A stretch of 64,000 bases of DNA, from positions 682,001-746,000 of the forward strand of contig NZ_BEWB01000002.1 in NCBI RefSeq assembly GCF_003112555.1, written 5' to 3'. Below, piece by piece: positions 1-6,950 of this stretch (positions are counted from its first letter, which is position 1; each line of letters begins with the position of its first letter). Under the pieces are notes generated by a model, which made no database searches, was not told the DNA's origin, and saw only the letters and a program-made list of their open reading frames with translations. Source of the DNA: Streptomyces coelicoflavus (GTDB lineage Bacteria > Actinomycetota > Actinomycetes > Streptomycetales > Streptomycetaceae). Made by a program: the position numbers and the translations under genes.

Positions 1-124
1 CGCCGCCCGGGAACGAGTGCGGCGAAGCGTCGGCGGGGTCGGGGTCGGGCGCGGCCAGGCCGAGGGCGGCGAGGGCCTGCTCACCGGGCCTGCGTGCGGC
101 GGCCGGGGCGGAAGGGTCGGTCAC
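1..124 (-). CDS. Partial CDS, N-terminus of an unrecognised protein
   Basis: The minus strand is open from a GTG at 122-124 to the left edge, giving about 41 residues beginning VTDPSAPAAARRPGEQAL. An AAGGA ribosome binding site lies 7-8 nt before the GTG. The start is rich in Ala and Pro, as is common in Streptomyces. The gene runs in the same direction as the dehydratase and dehydrogenase genes upstream of it, after a 169-nt gap that carries its own TTCG-rich motif, so a role in the same catabolic pathway is likely by context only. I do not recognise the family from this short piece. Confidence 0.6.
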   Translation of the reverse strand, partial: MTDPSAPAAARRPGEQALAALGLAAPDPDPADASPHSFPGG

Positions 125-139
125 AAGCTGTCCTTAGTG

Positions 140-157
140 TTCGGTATGTCGGACGAA
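140..157. promoter_or_regulatory. Candidate operator before the partial gene
   Basis: The 18 bp here begin TTCGGTATGTCG and end CGAA. The first 12 bp match TTCGATATTTCG, found upstream of the dehydratase gene at 2494-2505, in 10 of 12 positions. This suggests one regulator (IclR or GntR type would be typical for sugar-acid catabolism) acting at both promoters. The outer arms TTCG/CGAA are inverted. No regulator gene is visible nearby, so the assignment is inference. Confidence 0.35.
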
Positions 158-293
158 GTTCGCGGCGGCGGGCGTGCGGGGCCGCGGGTGCCGGCCGCGT
201 CCGTCCGCGCCGGTCGCCCGGGTGCGAGTCGTCCGTCCGGTGGGGGTACGCCGGTGCGGAGGCCGTCAGGTCGCCCCCGCACCGGCGTACGGT

Positions 294-1310
294 TCAGGGG
301 AGGGCGTCGGGGTGCAGCAGCACCTTTCCGACCTTCGGGTCGCCGGATCCCACCAGCTCGATGGCCCGGGAGAACTCCGCGAGCGGCAGCTCGTGCGTCA
401 CCAGCGGCCGCGGATCGAGCAGACCGGCGGCGAAGACCCGCACCGTGTGCGCCCAGGCGTCCGGCGGCGCCCCGAAGACGCTGTGCACCTCCAGCTGCCG
501 TACGACCAGGTCGGTCGGGTCGAGGCCGTCGGCGCCCGGGGCCGGGATGCCGGTCAGCACCAGCCGGCCGCCCCTGCGCAGCAGCGCGGCGGCGGTGCGG
601 GCGGCGTCCGCGGACCCGGCGGTCTCGATCACGACGTCGAAGTCGTCCGGGAGCGGCCGGTCCTTGGTCCGGAAGTCGGTCGCGCCGAACTGCCGCGACA
701 GCGCCTCCCGGTCCCCGCGCGTGCCGACGACCAGCAGCTCGGCGGGGGAGGCGGCGCGCAGGAACTGCACGGCGAACATGCCGAGCGTGCCCGTGCCGAC
801 GACGGCGACCCGCTCGCCGGGCCGGGCGTTCGCCTTCAGCGCGGCGGCGGCGATGCAGGCCGCGGGCTCCAGCAGGGCGGCCGCGGTGAGATCGGCGTCG
901 TCGGGCAGGGTGTGCAGCAGCCGGGCGGGCAGGGTCAGCGTCGGCGCCATGGCACCCGGCCGGGTGAACCCGGTCTCCTCGTAGCCGGCCGTGCACAGCG
1001 TCGTCTCGCCCGCGTGGCAGCGGTCGCACACCTGGCAGTTGCGGAAGCCCTCGCCCACGACCTTCCGGCCGACGAGCGACGCGGGTGCCCCGGTGCTGAC
1101 CCGCTCCACCGTCCCGGACCACTCGTGTCCGGGGGTGAGCGGGTAACGCACGTACCCCTCGGGCCGGTTGCCCTGGTAGACCTCGCGGTCGCTGCCGCAG
1201 ATCCCGGCGGCGTGCACCCGCACCAGCGCCTCGCCGGGCCCCGGTTCGCGCGGCTCGTGCGGCACGAGCCGGTGCACCCCTGGCGCCTCGACGAGGACCG
1301 CGCCGCTCAT
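294..1310 (-). CDS. Zinc-dependent alcohol/polyol dehydrogenase (MDR family)
   Basis: A 338-residue medium-chain dehydrogenase. The N-terminal GroES-like domain shows the catalytic-zinc region (CGSDREVY, then GHEWSGTVE) and a structural-zinc set of four cysteines in the stretch from NCQVCDRC to TTLC, near residues 85-105. The Rossmann domain starts with VVGTGTLGMFAV near residue 165. Proteins of this kind oxidise sugar alcohols or L-threonine-like substrates with NAD(P). The ATG overlaps the stop of the upstream dehydratase gene by 4 nt (ATGA), so the two are translationally coupled and probably act in one sugar-acid route. The exact substrate cannot be read from the sequence. Confidence 0.9.
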   Translation of the reverse strand: MSGAVLVEAPGVHRLVPHEPREPGPGEALVRVHAAGICGSDREVYQGNRPEGYVRYPLTPGHEWSGTVERVSTGAPASLVGRKVVGEGFRNCQVCDRCHAGETTLCTAGYEETGFTRPGAMAPTLTLPARLLHTLPDDADLTAAALLEPAACIAAAALKANARPGERVAVVGTGTLGMFAVQFLRAASPAELLVVGTRGDREALSRQFGATDFRTKDRPLPDDFDVVIETAGSADAARTAAALLRRGGRLVLTGIPAPGADGLDPTDLVVRQLEVHSVFGAPPDAWAHTVRVFAAGLLDPRPLVTHELPLAEFSRAIELVGSGDPKVGKVLLHPDALP

Positions 1311-2473
1311 GCCCCGGCCTCCTTGGGGGAGCGCTTCTCCCAGCCCTCGGCCCACAGGTCGAACCGCGCCTGCTGCTGCGGGAACTCGGCCGCCGCGTCG
1401 GTGTCCAGCTCGACGCCGAGACCGGGTGCGTCGGAGAGGTGGAAGCACCCGTCCTCCGGGTCCACCCGGGGGGCGCCCTTGACGACCTGCTTGATCTCCG
1501 CGTCCGCGAAGTCGTTGAAGTGCTCCAGGATCTTGAAGTTCGGGGAGGTGAACCCGACCTGGAGGCTCGCGGCGGTGAGCACGGGCCCGCCGACGTTGTG
1601 CGGGGCGACCAGGGTGTAGTGGGTCTCGGCGGTCGCGGCCAGCTTCCGGGTCTCCCAGATGCCGCCGATGTGGCCGACGTCGGGCTGGATGACGTCCACC
1701 GACTGGTCCTCGAACAGCTCGCGGAACTCGATCCGGTCGTGGATGCGCTCCCCCGTGGCGACCGGGATGTCGACCTTGTCGGCGACCTTCCTCAGTGCCT
1801 TGAGGTTCTCCGGCGGGACCGGCTCCTCCAGCCAGGCCGGCCTGAACGGCGCCAGTTCGCGCGCGAGCCGGACGGCGGTGGAGGGCGAGAACCGGCCGTG
1901 CATCTCCAGCATCAGCTCGGCGTCGGGACCGATGGCGTCCCGCACGGCCTCGATCAGCGACACCGCGTAGTTCGTCTGCTCCTGGTCCAGTTCGAAGTGC
2001 CCGGTGCCGAACGGGTCGATCTTCAGCGCCCGGTACCCGCGCTCCATGACCCCCTGCGCGGCCTTGTGGTACGCCTCCGGGGTCCGCTCGGTGGTGTACC
2101 ACCCGTTGGCGTAGGCCTTGACCTTGTCGGTGACCTTCCCGCCCAGCAGCTGCCACACCGGGACACCGAGCGCCTTGCCCTTGATGTCCCAGCACGCCAT
2201 CTCGACGACCGCGATGCCGGACATCACGATCTCGCCCGCGCGGCCGTAGTCGCCGTACTTCATGCGGCGGACCAGATCCTCGACAGCGAACGGGTCGGAA
2301 CCGAGAATGTGGTTGGCCTCGGCCTCCTTCAGGTAGCCGAGGAGAGCGTCGGTGTGCCCCAGCATCCGGGTCTCGCCGACTCCGGTGAGGCCCTCGTCGG
2401 TGTGCACCTGGACGTAGGTCAGGTTGCGCCACGGCGTCCCGACCACGTGTGTGCTGATTCCGGTGATGCGCAC
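1307..2473 (-). CDS. Mandelate racemase/muconate lactonizing enzyme family, galactonate-dehydratase-like
   Basis: 388 residues from a GTG start (VRITGISTHV) preceded by GAAGGG; upstream in-frame codons extend the frame but have no ribosome binding site. It is an enolase-superfamily acid-sugar dehydratase. Visible landmarks are the Lys-bearing strand YRALKIDPF, the metal/acid motif LMLEMHGRFS with a catalytic-type His, the second ligand WLEEPVPPE, the third VATGERIHDR, and the late His in VAPHNVGGP. The E-x-H pattern and the late His place it near D-galactonate dehydratases, but several MR/MLE subgroups share these, so the substrate is uncertain. It is the first gene of an operon with the zinc dehydrogenase. 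Confidence 0.88.
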   Translation of the reverse strand: MRITGISTHVVGTPWRNLTYVQVHTDEGLTGVGETRMLGHTDALLGYLKEAEANHILGSDPFAVEDLVRRMKYGDYGRAGEIVMSGIAVVEMACWDIKGKALGVPVWQLLGGKVTDKVKAYANGWYTTERTPEAYHKAAQGVMERGYRALKIDPFGTGHFELDQEQTNYAVSLIEAVRDAIGPDAELMLEMHGRFSPSTAVRLARELAPFRPAWLEEPVPPENLKALRKVADKVDIPVATGERIHDRIEFRELFEDQSVDVIQPDVGHIGGIWETRKLAATAETHYTLVAPHNVGGPVLTAASLQVGFTSPNFKILEHFNDFADAEIKQVVKGAPRVDPEDGCFHLSDAPGLGVELDTDAAAEFPQQQARFDLWAEGWEKRSPKEAGA

Positions 2474-2492
2474 GGCGGCTGCCCTTCGCTGT

Positions 2493-2520
2493 GTTCGATA
2501 TTTCGTCACTCGTTCGAAAT
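2493..2520. promoter_or_regulatory. Candidate operator of the dehydratase operon
   Basis: This stretch lies 20-47 nt before the dehydratase GTG. It holds TTCGATATTTCG at 2494-2505 and a perfect inverted repeat ATTTCG-N9-CGAAAT at 2500-2520. The overlap of the two and the related motif at 140-157 make a repressor site for the whole acid-sugar locus plausible. Confidence 0.4.
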
Positions 2521-2687
2521 GCTGGCGTGACAGTAAGGACGGGGTGCGCGGGGTGTCAATGGGTCGGACACATAACGGTTTCGGCAGTTTCGGATCGGGG
2601 GAAGAAACGAGGTCGCGTGCTTCCCCACACAACATTCACAGTGGCCTCTAGGAACGCGCCCGTCCCGGAACTTAACCTTCCCGCGTC

Positions 2688-3446
2688 ATGGACTACTGCC
2701 ACCCGTGCCGACGGCACCTCAACGGCGCCCTCGCCTGCCCGGGGTGCGGCACGCCCGCCCAGGAACTCCACGCCTCCGGCGCCCACCTGACGGGGGGTGA
2801 GGAAGCCCCGAGGTCCGCCGGTGAAGCGGTGACGGCCGACGAAGGGCCCCGGGAAGGCGCGGTGAACGGCCCCGACGAGGGCTACGACGAGGACCCCGGC
2901 GACGCCACGCCGTCCGGCGCCCGCTCCAGCCGCCGCGACCGCAAGGCCGCCGCACACCGCAGGCGCCGCCGCCGGACCCTGCTCGTCACCGCGGGCTTCG
3001 TCCTGGCCGCCGGGGGACTGAGCCTCGCCGAACTCGGCATGGACGCCCCGCACTCCCCCCGGAAGCCGGCCGCGGCGGGCGGCGAGACGACGGACGGCGG
3101 GGCCACCCGCGAGGTGGGGGAGGCGTCGGTGATCCCGGCCGACGACACCTCGCGCACGACCCCGGCCCAGGGCTCGCCGTCCACGTCGGCATCGGCGTCG
3201 ACAACGGTGTCGGCGTCCCCCTCGGAGTCCCCGGAGGCGGAGGAGTCCGGGACGGCGAGCGAGTCCGGCGCGCCCGGCGCTTCCCGCGCACCGGTCCCGA
3301 CCGCCACCCGGCCGCCCTCGGACCTGGACCCGTCGTCCACGGAGCCGAACGACGACCCGCCTCCGACGGCGTCCCCCACCCCGCCGGACTCCCCGGACCC
3401 GACCCCGACGGAAACCTGCGACCGCTTCCTGTGGTGGTGCACGTAG
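2688..3446 (+). CDS. Zinc-ribbon, single-pass membrane protein with Ser/Thr/Pro-rich tail
   Basis: 252 residues. The N-terminus carries a CxxC...CxxC zinc ribbon (CHPC near residue 4, CPGC near residue 17). A charged stretch with RRRRR precedes one membrane segment near residues 97-115 (LLVTAGFVLAAGGLSLAEL). The rest is a long, low-complexity Ser/Thr/Pro/Glu region and ends CDRFLWWCT, with two cysteines flanking an aromatic patch that may form a disulfide or a surface tag. The layout is zinc ribbon inside, membrane anchor, disordered tail outside. No enzyme motif is visible. A second protein of the same general design is at 51508-52689. Confidence 0.8.
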   Translation: MDYCHPCRRHLNGALACPGCGTPAQELHASGAHLTGGEEAPRSAGEAVTADEGPREGAVNGPDEGYDEDPGDATPSGARSSRRDRKAAAHRRRRRRTLLVTAGFVLAAGGLSLAELGMDAPHSPRKPAAAGGETTDGGATREVGEASVIPADDTSRTTPAQGSPSTSASASTTVSASPSESPEAEESGTASESGAPGASRAPVPTATRPPSDLDPSSTEPNDDPPPTASPTPPDSPDPTPTETCDRFLWWCT

Positions 3447-3447
3447 G

Positions 3448-3795
3448 TCACGTTGCCGCCGCGGCGTCCATGGCGGCGGTGACGAAGGAAGCCACGAGAC
3501 GGCGGCGGTCGTCCCGCATCCGGGCGAGGACGAGTCCGCTGCGGGGGGCTTCGGCGACCCCGGGCCCATGCCGGGCCTCGGGCGCTCCGGTCCAGCCCAC
3601 GCCTTTCCAGCGGGGGGGGGGCTCCCGGGCGAGGTCGGAGAGAGTGACCTCGGTGCGTGAGGCGAGGCGGTGGCCGGGCGGCAGGATCGCAACACGGCCC
3701 TCGACCGCCAGGGCTTCGGGGTTCAGGCCGGTCGGATCGTCGAACGGGGAGTCGAGGCCCTGAACGCGGTCCTCACCATGCCCGGGGCGGTCGCA
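3448..3795 (-). pseudogene. Remnant of a LysR-type regulator (effector domain)
   Basis: The minus-strand frame reads DDPTGLNPEALAVEGRVAIL, then PPGHRLASRTEVTLSDLA, and ends ASFVTAAMDAAAAT. This is the pattern of the substrate-binding domain of LysR regulators (the ...RVAVLPAGHRLA... segment and the C-terminal helix), but the N-terminal helix-turn-helix and the middle of the effector domain (about 100 residues after PRW) are missing. A run of consecutive G/C at about 3610-3619 marks a possible slippage site. Codons still favour G/C in third position, so the decay looks recent. The left limit is the in-frame stop; the right limit is approximate. Confidence 0.6.
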
Positions 3796-3864
3796 CTGAT
3801 CAGGCGGTGGCAGGGCCGCCACCCGTACAAGGCGGTCTGGGTCAACCACAGGCCGCTGCCCTGA
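3750..3864 (+). pseudogene. Possible C-terminal gene fragment of unknown family
   Basis: A short plus-strand stretch ends in ALIRRWQGRHPYKAVWVNHR followed by a stop at 3862-3864. Its third codon positions are almost all G or C for about 37 codons, whereas codons before 3750 lose this bias. That looks like the tail of a gene whose front part was lost, abutting the LysR remnant on the other strand. I do not recognise the family. Confidence 0.35.
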
Positions 3865-3931
3865 CCGTCGCGGAGCCGCCGCGGGCGGGGCACCTCCACG
3901 GGTTGCCATACGGGTCCGCCGTGCCGTGAGG

Positions 3932-4387
3932 TCAGCCCTCCGGCGGGCTCTCCCCGACCATCAGCCGCAGCGCGTCCCGCAGGGCCACCCGCTCCCCCTC
4001 CGAGAGCCCCGCCAGCGGCTCCCGGGCGAATCGCAGCGACTCCCGCAGCCCCCGCGCCACCCGGCGCCCCTCCTCCGTCGCCGCCGCGACCTTCACCCGC
4101 CGGTCGCCGGGGTCGGGGCGCCGCTCCACCAGCCCCCGCGCCTCCAGCCGGTCCACGATCCCCGTGACGTTCGACGGCTCGCACTTCAGCTTGTGGGCCA
4201 GCTTCCGCATCGGCAGCGGCTCCAGGGACAGCAGGCTGAGCAGCTTGGCCTGCGCCCCGGTCAGGGCACGCTCCGCCGCCGCCTCCTCGTAGTCCGCGTG
4301 GAACCGGGCCACGACCTCGCCGATCAGCTCGACGACTTCGAGGGTGAGAGCGTCGGGTCGGCGGGGGGTGTCGCGTGGTGTGGCCAT
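3932..4387 (-). CDS. MarR-family transcriptional regulator
   Basis: 151 residues from the ATG at 4385-4387 (MATPRDTPRRP); an alternative ATG at 4403-4405 adds six residues but directly abuts an operator-like repeat. The winged-helix core is clear: LTGAQAKLLSLLSLE, the recognition helix region KCEPSNVTGIVDRLEARGLV, and the wing ERRPDPGDRRVKV. It is divergent from the CurA-like oxidoreductase at 4501 with two inverted repeats between them, so it very probably represses that gene and itself in response to a reactive small molecule. Confidence 0.92.
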   Translation of the reverse strand: MATPRDTPRRPDALTLEVVELIGEVVARFHADYEEAAAERALTGAQAKLLSLLSLEPLPMRKLAHKLKCEPSNVTGIVDRLEARGLVERRPDPGDRRVKVAAATEEGRRVARGLRESLRFAREPLAGLSEGERVALRDALRLMVGESPPEG

Positions 4388-4405
4388 GGAATCCAGGGTA
4401 CCCAT

Positions 4406-4416
4406 TTGTTTGACAA
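4406..4416. promoter_or_regulatory. MarR operator candidate, proximal to the regulator
   Basis: TTGTTTGACAA is an inverted repeat (TTGT/ACAA, 3-nt centre) directly before the regulator's longer possible start. It contains TTGACA at 4410-4415 on the plus strand, a good -35 for the oxidoreductase, so binding here would block that promoter. Confidence 0.45.
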
Positions 4417-4439
4417 CCTGAAATGTTCAGCCGCATGGT

Positions 4440-4458
4440 TGTTTCAGAACATGAAACA
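4440..4458. promoter_or_regulatory. MarR operator candidate, proximal to the oxidoreductase
   Basis: A perfect inverted repeat TGTTTC-N7-GAAACA, in the middle of the divergent region 43-61 nt before the oxidoreductase ATG. With the repeat at 4406-4416 it forms a pair spaced about three and a half helical turns. Confidence 0.5.
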
Positions 4459-4500
4459 TTCTCGGCAGGAACTCCGAGCACGCCCCAGGAAAGGTGCCCC

Positions 4501-5523
4501 ATGACCGACTCCCCCGCCCTCCCCGCCGTCAACCGCGAATGGCACCTGGTCACCCGCCCGGTCGGCTGGCCCAAGCCCGAGGACTTCGCGCTCGTCGAGG
4601 CGGAGGTCCCCACCCCGGGCGACGGGCAGGTGCTGGTGCGCAACCTGTACGTCTCCGTCGACCCGTACATGCGCGGCCGGATGAGCGCCGCCAAGTCCTA
4701 CGCCGCCCCCTACGAGCTGGGCAAGGTCATGCAGGGCGGCGCGGTCGGCGAGGTCGTCGCCTCCAACGCCGAGGGCTTCGCCGCCGGCGACCACGTCCTG
4801 CACTTCTTCGGCTGGCGCGAGTACGCCGCCCTGGACGCGAAGAACGCCGTCAAGGTGGACCCGGACGCGGCGCCGCTGTCGACGTACCTCGGCGTGCTCG
4901 GCATGACGGGGCTCACCGCCTACGCCGGTCTGCTGCGCACGGCGTCCTTCAAGGAGGGCGACTCCGTCTTCGTGTCGGGCGCCGCGGGTGCCGTCGGCAG
5001 CCAGGTGGGGCAGATCGCCAGGCTCAAGGGCGCCTCGCGGGTCATCGGCTCGGCCGGCTCGGACGAGAAGGTCAAGCTGCTCCTCGACGAGTACGGCTTC
5101 GACGCCGCCTTCAACTACAAGAACGGCCCGGTGAGCGAGCAGCTGCGCGCCGCCGCCCCGGACGGCGTCGACGTCTACTTCGACAACGTCGGCGGCGACC
5201 ACCTGGAGGCCGCCATCGGCTCCCTCAACCTGAACGGCCGCATCGCCATCTGCGGCGCGATCTCCGTCTACAACAACACCGAGCCCGCGCCCGGCCCGAA
5301 GAACCTCGCCCGGCTCATCCAGACCCGCGGCCGCATCGAGGGCTTCCTGGTCGGCGACCACTACGACCTCCAGCCGCAGTTCGTCGAGGAGGTCGGCCCC
5401 TGGGTCCGCTCCGGCGAGCTGAAGTACCGCGAGACGGTCGTCGAGGGCATCGAGAACAACCTGGAGGCGTTCCTCGGGGTCCTGCGCGGCGACAACACCG
5501 GAAAGATGATCGTCAAGCTCTGA
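4501..5523 (+). CDS. NADP-dependent oxidoreductase, CurA/LTB4-dehydrogenase type
   Basis: 340 residues from the ATG at 4501, preceded by AGGAAAGG; the frame extends upstream without a ribosome binding site. It is a zinc-free medium-chain reductase. The signature VSVDPYMRGRM near residue 50 and the nucleotide fold with VSGAAGAVGSQVGQIARL near residue 160 are typical of NADPH-dependent double-bond reductases (curcumin reductase, leukotriene B4 12-hydroxydehydrogenase). Such enzymes detoxify alpha,beta-unsaturated carbonyls. The divergent MarR regulator fits induction by an electrophile. Confidence 0.92.
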   Translation: MTDSPALPAVNREWHLVTRPVGWPKPEDFALVEAEVPTPGDGQVLVRNLYVSVDPYMRGRMSAAKSYAAPYELGKVMQGGAVGEVVASNAEGFAAGDHVLHFFGWREYAALDAKNAVKVDPDAAPLSTYLGVLGMTGLTAYAGLLRTASFKEGDSVFVSGAAGAVGSQVGQIARLKGASRVIGSAGSDEKVKLLLDEYGFDAAFNYKNGPVSEQLRAAAPDGVDVYFDNVGGDHLEAAIGSLNLNGRIAICGAISVYNNTEPAPGPKNLARLIQTRGRIEGFLVGDHYDLQPQFVEEVGPWVRSGELKYRETVVEGIENNLEAFLGVLRGDNTGKMIVKL

Positions 5524-5560
5524 CGACGACGTCGCCGGCGGGGGCGGGAGTGGACTTCCC

Positions 5561-5598
5561 CGGATTTCCGGCATGCGGTAGTGTCTTTCCGAAATCCG
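5561..5598. promoter_or_regulatory. Inverted repeat before the Ohr gene
   Basis: CGGATTTC (5561-5568) and GAAATCCG (5591-5598) are perfect inverted arms around a 22-nt centre. The repeat sits 50-88 nt before the Ohr start. It could be a regulator site (Ohr genes are commonly controlled by the MarR-type OhrR) or a hairpin ending the upstream oxidoreductase transcript. Confidence 0.4.
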
Positions 5599-5648
5599 TC
5601 GTGATCGTGGGCGCGAGTCACGGCGGACCGAGGAGGAAGACACCCGTT

Positions 5649-6068
5649 ATGCCCATCCAGCAGTCCGAAGTCCTCTACACCGCCGTCGCCACCGCCGAGA
5701 ACGGCCGCGACGGCCGGGTCGCCACCGACGACGGCAAGCTCGACGTCGTCGTGAACCCGCCCAAGGAGATGGGCGGCAACGGCGCCGGCACCAACCCGGA
5801 GCAGCTGTTCGCCGCCGGGTACAGCGCCTGCTTCCAGGGCGCGCTCGGCGTCGTGGCCCGTCAGGAGGGCGCCGACATCTCCGGTTCGACCGTCACCGCG
5901 AAGGTCGGGATCGGCAAGAACGACGACGGCTTCGGCATCATCGTCGAGATCTCCGCCGAGATCCCGACGGTCGACGCCGCCACCGCGCGGTCGCTGGTGG
6001 AGAAGGCCCACCAGGTCTGCCCGTACTCGAAGGCGACCCGCGGCAACATCACGGTGACGCTCGTCTGA
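5649..6068 (+). CDS. ohr: Organic hydroperoxide resistance protein (Ohr/OsmC family)
   Basis: 139 residues, the usual Ohr length. The two redox cysteines are visible in YSACFQGAL (about residue 60) and in HQVCPYSKATRGN (about residue 124), and the Arg of the active site is in the latter motif. Ohr reduces organic hydroperoxides to alcohols in the cytoplasm using lipoylated partners. It follows the electrophile-detoxifying reductase by 125 nt with its own upstream inverted repeat. Start ATG at 5649 after AGGAGGAAG. Confidence 0.94.
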   Translation: MPIQQSEVLYTAVATAENGRDGRVATDDGKLDVVVNPPKEMGGNGAGTNPEQLFAAGYSACFQGALGVVARQEGADISGSTVTAKVGIGKNDDGFGIIVEISAEIPTVDAATARSLVEKAHQVCPYSKATRGNITVTLV

Positions 6069-6125
6069 CCGGGGCCGTGCCGGGACCGGAAACGGTCCGG
6101 CGCGCCGACCGGTAGAGTGCCGCCC

Positions 6126-6950
6126 ATGCGTGATCTTGGGGCGGGATTCGGCCACCTGATGAAGGGCCAGCGCTGGGTGGCCCGGCACGGCCGGAGCTAC
6201 GGCTTCGGACTCGTCCCGGGCCTGATCACCCTGGTCCTGTACGTGGGCGTACTGATCGCGCTCGCGCTGAGGGGCGAGGACTTCGTCGGCTGGGTGACCC
6301 CCTTCGCCGACGACTGGTCGAGCCCCTGGCTCGGGCTCTTCCGCGGCTTCCTCACCGCCGTGCTGTTCGCCCTCGCCCTGCTCCTGGCCGTCCTCACCTT
6401 CACCGCGGTCACCCTGCTGGTCGGCCAGCCCTTCTACGAGGCCCTCTCCGAGCGCGTCGACCGCGACGTCTCCCCGGACGGCACGGCTCCAGTGTCCTCC
6501 CTGCCGCTCTGGCGCGAGCTGTGGATCTCCGGCCGTGACAGCCTGCGGATCCTGGTCCGGGCCGCCGTCTGGGGCGTGCTGCTCTTCGCGCTCGGCTTCA
6601 TCCCGGTCGTCGGCCAGACGGTGGTCCCGGTGGTCGGCTTCTTCGTCACCGGCTTCTTCCTCACCGAGGAGCTGGCCGCCGTCGCCCTCCAGCGCCGCGG
6701 CGTCGAACTGCGCGAGCGCCTCGCCCTGCTGCGCTCGCGCAGGATGCTGGTCTGGGGCTTCGGCACCCCGCTGGGCGTGTCCTTCCTGGTGCCGTTCGTC
6801 GCGGTGTTCCTGATGCCGGGCGCGGTCGCCGGCGCCACGCTCCTCGCCCGCGAACTGCTGGGCGAGGAGACCCGAGACGGCGCCGGCGACCCGTCCGGCG
6901 GCGACACTCCCGACCCGGCCGTCAGCCCCGGTCCGGCCCCGGGGCACTGA
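6126..6950 (+). CDS. EI24/CysZ-like integral membrane protein
   Basis: 274 residues, with about five hydrophobic segments (near 28-48, 75-105, 145-165, 168-190 and 215-240). The start MRDLGAGFGHLMKGQRWVAR and the motif TLLVGQPFYEALSERVD are typical of the EI24-domain family that includes the sulfate permease CysZ. Transport of sulfate is not certain. A TAGAGT box at 6113-6118 lies 7 nt before the ATG, suggesting a leaderless transcript. The 3' end overlaps the convergent peptidase-like gene by 29 nt. Confidence 0.85.
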   Translation: MRDLGAGFGHLMKGQRWVARHGRSYGFGLVPGLITLVLYVGVLIALALRGEDFVGWVTPFADDWSSPWLGLFRGFLTAVLFALALLLAVLTFTAVTLLVGQPFYEALSERVDRDVSPDGTAPVSSLPLWRELWISGRDSLRILVRAAVWGVLLFALGFIPVVGQTVVPVVGFFVTGFFLTEELAAVALQRRGVELRERLALLRSRRMLVWGFGTPLGVSFLVPFVAVFLMPGAVAGATLLARELLGEETRDGAGDPSGGDTPDPAVSPGPAPGH

